Shown here: positions 25,656 to 33,457 of the stretch, one piece after another | Numbering within the stretch: the stretch's first letter is position 1 | How the letters are laid out: each line of letters opens with the position of its first letter | DNA from: Saprospiraceae bacterium UBA2329 | GTDB lineage: Bacteria; Bacteroidota; Bacteroidia; Chitinophagales; Saprospiraceae | Assembly (NCBI GenBank): GCA_002344975.1 | Contig: DDUV01000041.1 | Span: 1-48,644, forward strand | Reading direction: 5' to 3' | Length of the DNA: 48,644 nucleotides | Translations under genes and position numbers: made by a program | Notes under the pieces: generated by a model | The model's input: the letters and a program-made list of their open reading frames with translations, nothing else | Database searches by the model: none | Told to the model about the DNA's origin: nothing

Positions 25656-26216
25656 TCAGCGCGTGACGGCGAGAAGCATGACGTCCACCAATTCTCCGCT
25701 GGGCCTGCGGAAGAATGCGCGCAGGTCGCCTTCGCGGCGGAAACCACATTTGCGGGCCAGCCGCTGCGCCGGAAAATTGTCGCTGGCGGTGAATAACTCT
25801 ATGCGCTCCATATTGAGTTGTGAAAACGCATAACGCCCGATTTCACGGATCACTTCCGTCATAATGCCTTTGCTCTCGTATTCCTTATCCACAAAAAATA
25901 CGATGCACGATTTTGGCACAGACCAATCTATTTTGAACAATTCGACGTAGCCGATGGGCTTGGCGCCGTCTGTGTGCCATACGCCGAAAGCATAAGATTG
26001 CTGAAGCAGCCAGTTGGAAAGTTTGCGGCGCACAAATGCCTCACAGTCTTCTTTGCTGCCGATGTCTGAGGCGGAGAGCGCGAGCAATTCCTCGATTCGG
26101 GAACGATTGTTGTCCAACAGTTCGTAAAAAGCCTCTCCGTCGTTCTCGCGAAAGCGGCGGATGACCGTGTGTTGGCTGAGCAAAACGGTGTCAATATGGA
26201 AGAGTTGCGGCATCAT
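25656..26216 (-). CDS. GNAT-family N-acetyltransferase (RimJ/RimL-like)
   Basis: A 186-residue GNAT acetyltransferase of the RimJ/RimL-like subgroup. Visible are TVIRRFRENDGEAFYELL at the start of the fold, IGYVELFKID, and YESKGIMTEVIREIGRYAF where the acetyl-CoA pyrophosphate loop lies. NFPAQRLARKCGFRREGDLR is the classic helix/strand after it. It probably acetylates a protein N terminus or small amine. Two adjacent ATGs (26216 and 26213) give MMPQ or MPQ. First gene of the operon with yraN, mazG and the bifunctional nuclease, transcribed divergently from the M28 peptidase gene. Confidence 0.93.
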   Translation of the reverse strand: MMPQLFHIDTVLLSQHTVIRRFRENDGEAFYELLDNNRSRIEELLALSASDIGSKEDCEAFVRRKLSNWLLQQSYAFGVWHTDGAKPIGYVELFKIDWSVPKSCIVFFVDKEYESKGIMTEVIREIGRYAFSQLNMERIELFTASDNFPAQRLARKCGFRREGDLRAFFRRPSGELVDVMLLAVTR

Positions 26217-26222
26217 AGTGCG

Positions 26223-26230
26223 CAAAAATA
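26223..26230 (-). promoter_or_regulatory. -7 box of the GNAT-yraN-mazG-nuclease operon
   Basis: TATTTTTG on the minus strand fits TAnnTTTG. It is only 6 bases from the first ATG, so the transcript would be leaderless or nearly so. It adjoins the opposing -7 box of the peptidase gene. Confidence 0.4.
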
Positions 26231-26231
26231 C

Positions 26232-26239
26232 TATCTTCG
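26232..26239 (+). promoter_or_regulatory. -7 box of the M28 peptidase gene
   Basis: TATCTTCG is one mismatch from TAnnTTTG and lies 26 bases before the ATG at 26266. With the minus-strand box at 26223-26230 it forms a back-to-back divergent promoter. Confidence 0.45.
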
Positions 26240-26265
26240 CCCGGTACGACATAAAGACTTTTAAA

Positions 26266-27663
26266 ATGAAAAAACTTTTGTTCATCGGAGCTTTGGCCCT
26301 CCTCTGGGGTGGTAATGCGTTGGCTCAAAAGAGCGAAACCGACACAGATGCCTTATTTATCAAAAAGATACACGATCAGGCCCTGTCCGACGGGCGCTGT
26401 TACGAATGGCTCAGTGATCTGTGCCGCGTTGCTCCCGGTCGTCTGGCAGGTTCTCCGGCGGCTGCGGCGGCAGTAGATTACACGCGCTTTGTACTGGATA
26501 CGTTGGGTTTGAGCAAGGTCTGGCTTCAGGAATGTAAAGTGCCCTACTGGGTGCGCGGCGATAAGGAGCAGGTCCGCATTGTCAATTCTAAAAAAATGGG
26601 CAGCGTGGATTTGCGTTGTCTGGCTCTGGGCAACTCCATCGGCACCGGGCCGCAGGGGCTGACCGCCGAAGTGATCGAAGTGCGCAGCCTCAACGAGGTG
26701 GACAGCCTGGGGCGCAAGGGCGTGGAGGGCAAAATCGTTTTTTACAATCGCCCGATGGACCCGCGTCTGACCAACACTTTTGCAGCCTATGGCGGCGCCG
26801 TAGATCAGCGGGGCGCAGGCGCGGCGCGGGCCGGTAAGTATGGCGCGGTGGGCATCTTGGTGCGCTCTATGACCAATCGGATAGACACCATTCCTCACAC
26901 CGGCGCCATGAGTTATACGCCCGATGTGAAGCCCATTCCGGCCATTGCCATCAGCACGGCGGATGCGGAACTACTGAGCAGCATTTTGAAAGAAGAAACG
27001 GCCCGGGTGTATATGCGCTCCACCAGCCGGATGCTGCCCGAACAGATCACCCACAACGTAATCGGTGAAATCCGGGGCAGCGAATTTCCGGATGAGATCA
27101 TCTTGGTGGGCGGCCACCTCGATTCCTGGGATGTGGCAGGCGGCGCACACGACGACGGCGCGGGCTGCGTACACGCAATGGATGTACTTCGGGTCTTGCA
27201 AAGAGTTGGTTATCAGCCTAAAAGAACCCTTAGATGCGTGCTTTTTGCCAATGAAGAAAACGGCTTGGTGGGCGGCAGAACCTACGCTAAGGTATCTAAC
27301 GAAAAGGGGGAATTTCACCTGGCGGCCATTGAGTCGGATAGGGGAGGGTTCACGCCTCGCGGGTTTACGGTGGACGCCGAGGAAACGGTATTTGCCGACA
27401 AATTCAAACAAATCAGCGCGTGGCTGCCCTTGCTGGAAGCCTACGGTTTGTATATTCGTAAGGGAGGTTCGGGCGCCGACATCGGGCCGCTGAAGAGCCA
27501 AAAAGGAGTACTCATCGGTTTTGAACCCGATTCACAGCGCTATTTCGATTTTCACCACACGCCCATTGACAATATGGACGGTGTGAACAAGCGGGAGCTT
27601 GAATTGGGCACGGCCACCATCGCTTCTTTGGTGTACCTGTTGGATAAGTACGGAATCAAATAA
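26266..27663 (+). CDS. Exported M28-family zinc peptidase (carboxypeptidase Q-like)
   Basis: A 465-residue secreted metallopeptidase. Signal peptide MKKLLFIGALALLWGGNALAQ sets the start at 26266. A PA-type inserted domain spans ~125-250. The M28 zinc ligands are visible in order: His 284 (GGHLDSWD), Asp 296 (AHDDGAG), the Glu 330/Glu 331 pair (FANEENG), Asp 358 (ESDRGG) and His 430/431 (DFHHTPIDN). The layout matches the M28B/carboxypeptidase Q-like group, which cleaves dipeptides or N-terminal residues. It likely acts in the periplasm or outside. It is convergent with the TolC gene (13-base gap) and has its own promoter. Confidence 0.94.
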   Translation: MKKLLFIGALALLWGGNALAQKSETDTDALFIKKIHDQALSDGRCYEWLSDLCRVAPGRLAGSPAAAAAVDYTRFVLDTLGLSKVWLQECKVPYWVRGDKEQVRIVNSKKMGSVDLRCLALGNSIGTGPQGLTAEVIEVRSLNEVDSLGRKGVEGKIVFYNRPMDPRLTNTFAAYGGAVDQRGAGAARAGKYGAVGILVRSMTNRIDTIPHTGAMSYTPDVKPIPAIAISTADAELLSSILKEETARVYMRSTSRMLPEQITHNVIGEIRGSEFPDEIILVGGHLDSWDVAGGAHDDGAGCVHAMDVLRVLQRVGYQPKRTLRCVLFANEENGLVGGRTYAKVSNEKGEFHLAAIESDRGGFTPRGFTVDAEETVFADKFKQISAWLPLLEAYGLYIRKGGSGADIGPLKSQKGVLIGFEPDSQRYFDFHHTPIDNMDGVNKRELELGTATIASLVYLLDKYGIK

Positions 27664-27676
27664 GACGGGGATGTAC

Positions 27677-28996
27677 CTACAACTTCCCGCCGGCTCGCAG
27701 CCGGCGTAGCTGCACTGTCAACCACTGATGCGCAGCGCTGAGATAAGCGGCTTCTGCCTCCCGGAGTGCAAATTCCGTGTTGCGCAACTCGCTGAATAAT
27801 AGTGCGCCCTCGCGGAATCGCGTCTGATCGGTTTGCAAAATAGACTGCGATGTGTTCAACGCACTTTCTGCATATTGGAGCGTCGTGGCGGCATTCCGAA
27901 GTTCTATGGCGGCACTTTGCATTTCCAATGTCAGTTCCTCGCGCAGGGCGGCCATGTTGTTTTGCTGTATTTGCATTTGCAACCCGATGCCCTCTTTGTT
28001 GCGCTGACGGATTTTGCCGTCGTAAATAGGCAAATTGGCCCGCAATCCCACAAAAGCAAAGGGGAACCAGCGTTGCCACAGGGCCAAATCGTTGCTGAGG
28101 TGTTGCATGGACGCGTTGGCAAAGGCATCCAAAGACGGGCGGTAGCTTTGGTCGGCCAATTTCAACTCCAAAGCATTGATGTTGATGCGTTGGTTGATTT
28201 CCAACAACTCTGGTCGCTCATTCACCTCGGAGACGTTTACAACAGCTAATTCCAATTCTTTTGAACTGATATTCAGGATATTGTCAGGCAGTAAAATATC
28301 TTCCGGCTGTATTCCCGACAGGCTTGCCAATTGTAGCCTGCTGCGGTCCTTTTGGTTCCGGCTTTGTACCCTTAAAGCCTCGGCATTGAGCAGGTCTAAT
28401 TCGCTTTTTTGCACATCTACAGGCAATGCGGCGCCGGCCTCCGCGCGCGTTTTCATCACGGCCAGCAGGTCGCGGGCACGAGACAGGCGTTGGGCTGCCA
28501 GGACCTCCTGGGCCGATTGCAATGCCAGTTCATAATAAGCCGCGGCTACCTCTGATTTCAGGTCTTGTTCCACAACGCGTTCGGTCAGTTTGTTGCCCGA
28601 TGCGCGCATCAGTTCCAACTGAGTACGAGTGAGATAAGTGGGATCAATGAGCTTGTAGGATGCATCCACGCCCAGCAACAGACTGAAATTGGTGCCGAAG
28701 CGCACTTTTTGATCCTCGCCGCCAGGCTGTCCGAATGCCGCGCCGGGGATGACGACGGTTTGCAAAATCGGGTTGTACCGAAGGTCGCCGCTTCCGGTCA
28801 CCACTGGCGTGCGTTGTGCCTGCACCTTTTGCAGGGCATTCTCCGTCAACACTGTGTTGAGGCGGGCATTTTTGAGGTCCCAGTCGCGCTGCATGGCTAA
28901 CTCGATGGCTTTTTCCAGCGTCAAAGGAGTTTGAGCAGGCAAGTACGCAGCACTCATCAGCACAAAAAACAACAGCAGAAAACGATATGGCATCAT
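27677..28996 (-). CDS. TolC-family outer-membrane efflux protein
   Basis: A 439-residue TolC-family protein with signal peptide (MMPYRFLLLFFVLMSAAYLPAQ). Long coiled-coil helices follow, starting LTLEKAIELAMQRDWDLKNARL. Two repeats of about 200 residues are typical of OEP domains. The C-terminal repeat has FAFVGLRANLPIYDGKIRQRNKEG, a common TolC motif. It should form the outer-membrane channel of the tripartite exporter encoded by the preceding genes; it lies 76 bases downstream of the permease gene. A perfect 8-bp hairpin (CGCCGGCT/AGCCGGCG, 27688-27706) lies in the last codons without a clear T-run. Confidence 0.94.
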   Translation of the reverse strand: MMPYRFLLLFFVLMSAAYLPAQTPLTLEKAIELAMQRDWDLKNARLNTVLTENALQKVQAQRTPVVTGSGDLRYNPILQTVVIPGAAFGQPGGEDQKVRFGTNFSLLLGVDASYKLIDPTYLTRTQLELMRASGNKLTERVVEQDLKSEVAAAYYELALQSAQEVLAAQRLSRARDLLAVMKTRAEAGAALPVDVQKSELDLLNAEALRVQSRNQKDRSRLQLASLSGIQPEDILLPDNILNISSKELELAVVNVSEVNERPELLEINQRININALELKLADQSYRPSLDAFANASMQHLSNDLALWQRWFPFAFVGLRANLPIYDGKIRQRNKEGIGLQMQIQQNNMAALREELTLEMQSAAIELRNAATTLQYAESALNTSQSILQTDQTRFREGALLFSELRNTEFALREAEAAYLSAAHQWLTVQLRRLRAGGKL

Positions 28997-29072
28997 GTTT
29001 TAATTTTTCTCTGATAAAACCCAGAATCAGTGGCTTGAGGCTTGTAAAGGCCAGGAGCCGTTCCCACAGGCC

Positions 29073-30197
29073 CTACCCTCTGAACACCGCCGAAGGCTCC
29101 AACGATACAATCCGCCGGATGGCAAAGCCCGCTCCGAAAAACGCAATGAACAACGTAATGGCCAGAAAGGCCGGCGGCGCCCAAATCGGAAACTCAAACA
29201 GCGTACCCGCCTGCGCAATGCCCTGCTTGAATCCCAGCACCAACACATACCCCAGCCCAAAACCCGCCACCGCAATGAGCAGCGCCTGTGTGAGAATGAG
29301 GCGACGCACATACCAGTTATTGGCGCCGATGGCTTTCAGTGTGCCGTAGTCCCGAATGCGGTCAATGGCCGCAGAGTACAGCGTGAGTCCGATGATGACA
29401 AACCCCACAATGAGCGCAAAAACGATGAGCGAACCCAGCGAAAACGCAATGCCGCTGGAACCCAGCAACTCATTGATGGACGACTTCGACAATTCATCGG
29501 CATCCCAGGCGCGAATGCCGAAAATGGGGCTTGCATTGATATTGGCAATGACCTGCGCCGCCGAAACTCCCGGCTCCCATTTGATCAAAAATGCGCTCGC
29601 CTGCGTAGTGGGGAAATTGCCTAGGTACCGCGCCCTGTCTATGGTCGTAAAGGCATAAGTGCCTGCAAATGAGCGTACTCCTTTGGTGTTGGCCGCCAGA
29701 AAAACCTTTTTGCCGTTGATCTCGAAGTAGTCGCCCACGTTCACTTCACCCAGGCCGGCCCGGTCGAAATAGTCGGTGACGACGGCGCCTTCCGTGAGCA
29801 ATACGTTTTTAGACGCGCCCTCCAATCGCCAGGGGCCGCCCGCAAACTCAGGGTATTGCACCCCGATAAGGGTGAGGCCGCCCGATTTTCCGTTGGCAAA
29901 CTTGGCTGCTCCGGCAGTCACCACAATAGGATACACCTGCTCCACTCCGGTGATGCCCGCGAGTTGCCGACCCACGCGCATGTCTAAAGGCGACAGCGCG
30001 TTCACGTTTTTGGTCTTGTTGTCGGTCACCCAGATATAGTCCTGATTATTGATGGCCAGCGCCCCCATCGCATCAAAGAAGAAAAACAACAAGCCCACCT
30101 GCTGCCCGATGAGGAACACGGAAATGATGACGCCCGCCAATGCGCCTATGCTCTTGGCTTTGTCGAATATCAAAAATCGAAGCGCTGTTTTAAACAT
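29073..30197 (-). CDS. FtsX-like ABC transporter permease (DevC/MacB type)
   Basis: A 374-residue inner-membrane permease with four predicted spans. One follows the short cytosolic N terminus (SIGALAGVIISVFLIGQQVGLLFFFF), then a ~200-residue periplasmic domain, then three C-terminal spans of the FtsX core (SLGSLIVFALIVGFVIIGLTLY, LLIAVAGFGLGYVLVLGF, FLAITLFIAFFGAGFAI). RDYGTLKAIGA after the second span is the family's coupling motif. The ATG at 30197 is used because 38 upstream in-frame codons are translated repeat sequence. It follows the adaptor gene after a 208-base spacer containing a heptad array. Confidence 0.94.
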   Translation of the reverse strand: MFKTALRFLIFDKAKSIGALAGVIISVFLIGQQVGLLFFFFDAMGALAINNQDYIWVTDNKTKNVNALSPLDMRVGRQLAGITGVEQVYPIVVTAGAAKFANGKSGGLTLIGVQYPEFAGGPWRLEGASKNVLLTEGAVVTDYFDRAGLGEVNVGDYFEINGKKVFLAANTKGVRSFAGTYAFTTIDRARYLGNFPTTQASAFLIKWEPGVSAAQVIANINASPIFGIRAWDADELSKSSINELLGSSGIAFSLGSLIVFALIVGFVIIGLTLYSAAIDRIRDYGTLKAIGANNWYVRRLILTQALLIAVAGFGLGYVLVLGFKQGIAQAGTLFEFPIWAPPAFLAITLFIAFFGAGFAIRRIVSLEPSAVFRG

Positions 30198-30220
30198 GGC
30201 TGATGTTTCTATATTTATTT

Positions 30221-30303
30221 CGGATTCCGGATTCAAGATTCCGGATTTCGGATTGGAACCGCCTACTGCCCACTGCCCACCGCTCCACCCCTCCACCCCT
30301 CCA
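30221..30303. repeat. Heptad-periodic spacer (element C, degenerate part)
   Basis: Units cggattc, cggattc, aagattc, cggattt, cggattg (30221-30255) are consecutive heptads and resemble those of element B. They are followed by tactgcc, cactgcc, caccgct-type units and two 8-base ctccaccc units leading into the regular array. The 7-bp period is maintained over most of the spacer between the adaptor and permease genes. Confidence 0.6.
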
Positions 30304-30408
30304 CTCCTCACTCCTCACCCCTCACCCCTCACTCCTCACTCCTCACTCCTCACTCCTCACCCCTCACCCCTCACTCCTCACCCCTCACTCCTCACCCCTC
30401 ACCCCTCA
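30304..30408. repeat. Perfect 7-bp tandem array, 15 units (element C)
   Basis: Fifteen consecutive heptamers of the form cYcctca (nine ctcctca... or cccctca variants mixed) run without interruption from 30304 to 30408. The last unit's tca is the TGA stop codon of the adaptor gene on the minus strand. Such a pure array inside an operon is prone to copy-number slippage, which would change the spacing between adaptor and permease genes. Confidence 0.9.
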
Positions 30409-31359
30409 CTCCTGCACATCTATCACACACTCCACGCGGCTGCCGATCAGGATATTATCCTGTTTGTCCAACTGCACCCTCACCTCGCGCACGCGGCGGT
30501 CTTCCAGGTTATCCGGGCTGTCCGAAAAAAGTGATTTTTGCCGGAGAAACGGCGCCACATACACCACCTTGCCCGTAGCCAATGGCTCCGTCGAGCCTTG
30601 CAAACGCACCAAAGCCCGCTGCCCCAACTGCACCCGCCCGGCAAACAACTCGTCCACCTCTGTCACAGCCTGATACGGCCCGTCGGCGGCTAATTCCCCC
30701 AGCACGCTGCTGTTGGTGATGTACTGCCCCGGCTTGATGCCCGACGATAAAAACGTGCCGGTCATGGGGGCCGTCAGCGTGCGTTGTTGCAGCAGCGTTT
30801 GGTAGTAGGCCAGGTCGGCTTCCAATTCTTTGAGGCGGCTTTGCTGCTGTGCCACGGCGGCCTGTTGGGCGCTCACTTGCTTGTCCAACTCATCGGCAGC
30901 AAAGCGGCTGTCGTCCAATTGCTGGGCCGTCAGGGCATTGCCGGCGGCCAATTTCTGGTTGCGCTCCAGCGTATTGCGGGCGTTATTCCGCTTCACGCGC
31001 AGCGATTCCAGCGATGCCTCGGCAGCAGTTATGGCGGCGCGTTGGGTCTGTAGTTTGCTCTGCGCTTGCCGCAGTTGCGCCTGCTCCACCTCATTGTCCA
31101 ACAGGAGGAGCACATCGCCTTTTTGCACCCGCGAGCCTTCCCCAAACCTGATTTCGCGCACATATCCGGCCGTTTGAGCATTGATGGAAATAATTTTTTC
31201 AGGCGGCTCTATGCGCGCTATGCCTACAATTTCGCGCACTACCAAGGGCGTATCCGGGCGCACGGCGGCTTCTTCAGCGGCAGCGGCCTTTTGATCTTCA
31301 GCCGGCCCGCAACTTTGCAGAAACAGCGCTATGGCCAGCATTGGAAGGAGGTATCTCAT
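30406..31359 (-). CDS. HlyD/DevB-type periplasmic adaptor lipoprotein
   Basis: A 317-residue membrane-fusion protein. The N terminus MRYLLPMLAIALFLQSCG carries a lipobox with the acylated Cys at 17, so it is probably anchored by lipid. A lipoyl-like half (YVREIRFGEGSRVQKGDVLLLLDNEVE) is followed by a long coiled-coil hairpin (~85-190), the returning lipoyl half (RTLTAPMTGTFLSSGIKPGQYI) and a beta-barrel. It should bridge the FtsX-like permease and TolC in a DevBCA-type exporter. Its TGA stop codon is the first unit of the heptad array. The gene lies 76 bases after the ATPase gene. Confidence 0.94.
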   Translation of the reverse strand: MRYLLPMLAIALFLQSCGPAEDQKAAAAEEAAVRPDTPLVVREIVGIARIEPPEKIISINAQTAGYVREIRFGEGSRVQKGDVLLLLDNEVEQAQLRQAQSKLQTQRAAITAAEASLESLRVKRNNARNTLERNQKLAAGNALTAQQLDDSRFAADELDKQVSAQQAAVAQQQSRLKELEADLAYYQTLLQQRTLTAPMTGTFLSSGIKPGQYITNSSVLGELAADGPYQAVTEVDELFAGRVQLGQRALVRLQGSTEPLATGKVVYVAPFLRQKSLFSDSPDNLEDRRVREVRVQLDKQDNILIGSRVECVIDVQE

Positions 31360-31418
31360 GTCAGGTTATTACGGTTTTTATAGATTTTTTGGGCGTGCCG
31401 GTGCTCCGGTAGCATCCA

Positions 31419-31436
31419 ATGCACCGTCGGGTGCAT
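31419..31436. repeat. Hairpin motif at the ATPase stop codon
   Basis: ATGCACC (31419-31425) and GGTGCAT (31430-31436) form a perfect 7-bp stem around GTCG, overlapping the TGA stop of the ATPase gene by one base. A second short inverted repeat, CCGG around TGCT (31399-31408 region), lies beside it. No T-run follows on the minus strand, so it is not a standard terminator. It may be a dispersed repeat or a processing site. Confidence 0.5.
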
Positions 31437-32146
31437 CAGTCGCTCCTCCTTTGGTCGTCACTACCTTCGGCCCCCTCACGCACAGCGCTCACCACCCCGT
31501 TATTCACCTCCACAATGCGATGCGCATAAGGTTTGAGGCGCGGGTCGTGGGTGACGACACAGACCGATTTGCCGGAATCGGCCAGACTTCGCAGTTCGTC
31601 CATGACCACGCTCAGAGAGTCTTTGTCCAATGAAGCGGTAGGCTCGTCGCAGAGCAACAGTTTGGGGTTGGTCACCAAAGCTCTGGCTATGGCGATGCGC
31701 TGTTGTTGTCCGCCCGAAAGTTGTTTGGGCAGGTTGCGGGCGCGGTCGCTCATACCTACAAATTCGAGCGCTTCGCGGGCACGCCGCCGCGCCTCGCCGG
31801 AGGGTACGCCTTGCAGGCGCAAAGGCATCATCACATTGTCTTCCGCGCTGAGCGGCGCCAGCAGGTTGAAATTTTGGAAAACAAAACCAATGGTGTTGAG
31901 GCGAAGTTTGGCCAGTTGGCTGTCTTTGAGCCGATTGATCTCCATACCGTCCACCCACAGCCGCCCCTGCGACGGATAGATGACGCAGCCCAGCAAAGAC
32001 AGCAGCGTGGTTTTTCCCGATCCCGACGGGCCTATGATGAGCAGCAACTCGCCCTCATGGATGTCCATCGAGGTAGGTTGAAGCGCCGTGATGGTTTGGT
32101 CGCCTACCTTATACTGTTTGCCCGCCTGCTCCAAACGTGCGATCAT
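31436..32146 (-). CDS. ABC transporter ATP-binding protein (DevA/LolD/MacB type)
   Basis: A 236-residue ATPase with Walker A GPSGSGKTT (39-47), a Q-loop FVFQNFNL, the signature LSGGQQQR (143-150), Walker B LLLCDEPTASLD (163-174) and the switch His in VVTHD. The sequence belongs to the LolD/MacB/DevA group that partners FtsX-type permeases. First gene of the exporter operon ATPase-adaptor-permease-TolC. The order and single permease resemble cyanobacterial DevBCA-TolC, which exports glycolipids; the cargo here is unknown. It diverges from sbcD across 87 bases. Confidence 0.95.
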   Translation of the reverse strand: MIARLEQAGKQYKVGDQTITALQPTSMDIHEGELLLIIGPSGSGKTTLLSLLGCVIYPSQGRLWVDGMEINRLKDSQLAKLRLNTIGFVFQNFNLLAPLSAEDNVMMPLRLQGVPSGEARRRAREALEFVGMSDRARNLPKQLSGGQQQRIAIARALVTNPKLLLCDEPTASLDKDSLSVVMDELRSLADSGKSVCVVTHDPRLKPYAHRIVEVNNGVVSAVREGAEGSDDQRRSD

Positions 32147-32177
32147 TCATTTGTGATTTTGGAGTGAAACAGAGTTG

Positions 32178-32208
32178 TTTGGCTTTGGTTTTGATATTGC
32201 TACCTTTG
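32178..32208 (+). promoter_or_regulatory. Consensus Bacteroidota promoter of sbcDC
   Basis: TTTG (32178-32181), a 19-base spacer, and TACCTTTG (32201-32208) followed by C match the phylum's primary sigma consensus exactly. The ATG of sbcD is 25 bases downstream of the -7 box. Confidence 0.85.
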
Positions 32209-32233
32209 CCCGGCACTTTCTACTAAAAACTGC

Positions 32234-33457
32234 ATGAAGTTCCTCCACACCTCCGACTGGCACCTGGGCCAAAAGTTCCTCTCCAACGATCGCGAAGATG
32301 AGCACCGACGCGCTCTGCTGCGCATGGTAGAATTAGTGGAATCTGAGCAGGCCGATGCCCTCATCATCGCCGGAGATGTGTTCGATATCGGCAATCCGCC
32401 GCATTATGCCCGCCGTTTGTACTACGATTTCCTCACCCGGATGCTCAAGAGTTCCTGCTGCCGCCACATCGTCATCACCGGCGGCAACCACGACTCGCCC
32501 TCCATGCTCAATGCGCCCCGCGACCTGCTGCGCGCCCTCCGGGTACACGTTGTCGGCGCCGCTACCGGAAACATAGAGGATGAAATCGTAGAACTGCGCG
32601 ACGACCAGGACCGCCTCGAAGCCGTAGTAGCTGCTGTGCCTTTCCTCCGCGACGGCGATATCCGCGCCTCCGTTTCCGGCGAAACCGCCGCAGATCGCGT
32701 GGAGCAAATCAAAACCGCCATTCTCCAGCATTATCAACAGGTTGGAGAGTATTGCGAGCGCTATCGCGGGCAAAATATACCCATCATCGCCACCGGCCAC
32801 CTCTACGCTGCCGGCGCTTCCGCCTCCGAAAAACAAGACAATATCTACATCGGCAATACCGACAACATAGACGCCCGGCACTTTCCCGGCATCTTCGCGT
32901 ATGTAGCCCTCGGCCACCTGCATCGCCTGCAATCGGTGGGCGGGCTGCCGCATGTGTGGTACTCCGGCTCGCCCATTCCGCTCAGTTTCAGCGAAACCAA
33001 AGACGATAAGGCTGCCCTGTTGGTTTCGTTCGAGGGCGATAAGTTGCTGGAAGTGAAGCCTTTGCCGCTGCCGGTTTTCAGAAGACTTAAAACCATTGAG
33101 GGGAGCTTGGAAAAAGTGGAGGCCGACCTGCTGAAATTCGGCAGCAAACCCGACCGCGACCTCAGCTCCTGGGTGGACATCATCGTACACGCCGAGCAGT
33201 TCATTCCGCAGTTGGACACCCGTCTGCACGAACTGGCGCAGGGCATGGATTTGGAAATTCTCAAAATCAGGCTCCATCGGCCTGCTGCCGCCGCCGATGC
33301 ACTCTCCGCCGCGTTTGACCTCGATTCCCTCGCGCCGGAGGAGGTGTTTGAGCAACGCTGCCGGGCTTTTGCCATGAACGACGAAGAACTGAACGAACTG
33401 AAAACCACCTTCGCCGAACTGAGAAGCTGGATGCAACAACAGGAGGTATTGCCATGA
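32234..33457 (+). CDS. sbcD: Exonuclease subunit SbcD
   Basis: A 407-residue Mre11-type nuclease subunit. Metallophosphoesterase motifs are intact: Asp 8 and His 10 (HTSDWHLGQ), AGDVFD with Asp 48, GGNHDS with Asn 85/His 86, then ATGHLY and ALGHLHR further on. The C-terminal part is the SbcD capping/SbcC-binding region. With SbcC it forms the complex that opens and degrades hairpins and blocked double-strand ends. The stop overlaps the sbcC start by ATGA, showing translational coupling. A consensus promoter lies immediately upstream. Confidence 0.97.
   Translation: MKFLHTSDWHLGQKFLSNDREDEHRRALLRMVELVESEQADALIIAGDVFDIGNPPHYARRLYYDFLTRMLKSSCCRHIVITGGNHDSPSMLNAPRDLLRALRVHVVGAATGNIEDEIVELRDDQDRLEAVVAAVPFLRDGDIRASVSGETAADRVEQIKTAILQHYQQVGEYCERYRGQNIPIIATGHLYAAGASASEKQDNIYIGNTDNIDARHFPGIFAYVALGHLHRLQSVGGLPHVWYSGSPIPLSFSETKDDKAALLVSFEGDKLLEVKPLPLPVFRRLKTIEGSLEKVEADLLKFGSKPDRDLSSWVDIIVHAEQFIPQLDTRLHELAQGMDLEILKIRLHRPAAAADALSAAFDLDSLAPEEVFEQRCRAFAMNDEELNELKTTFAELRSWMQQQEVLP

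Noticed and set aside
27688..27706. Terminator at the end of the TolC gene
   Set aside because: The 8-bp hairpin is perfect but is inside the last codons and has no T-run on either side.
30304..30408. Possible CRISPR array
   Set aside because: Units are 7 bp with no spacers and no cas genes nearby, so it is a simple tandem repeat.
30049..30673. Plus-strand frames encoding Leu-Thr-Pro-His-Pro-Ser repeats
   Set aside because: The regular peptide is just the heptamer array read in three frames; flanks are antisense to adaptor and permease genes.
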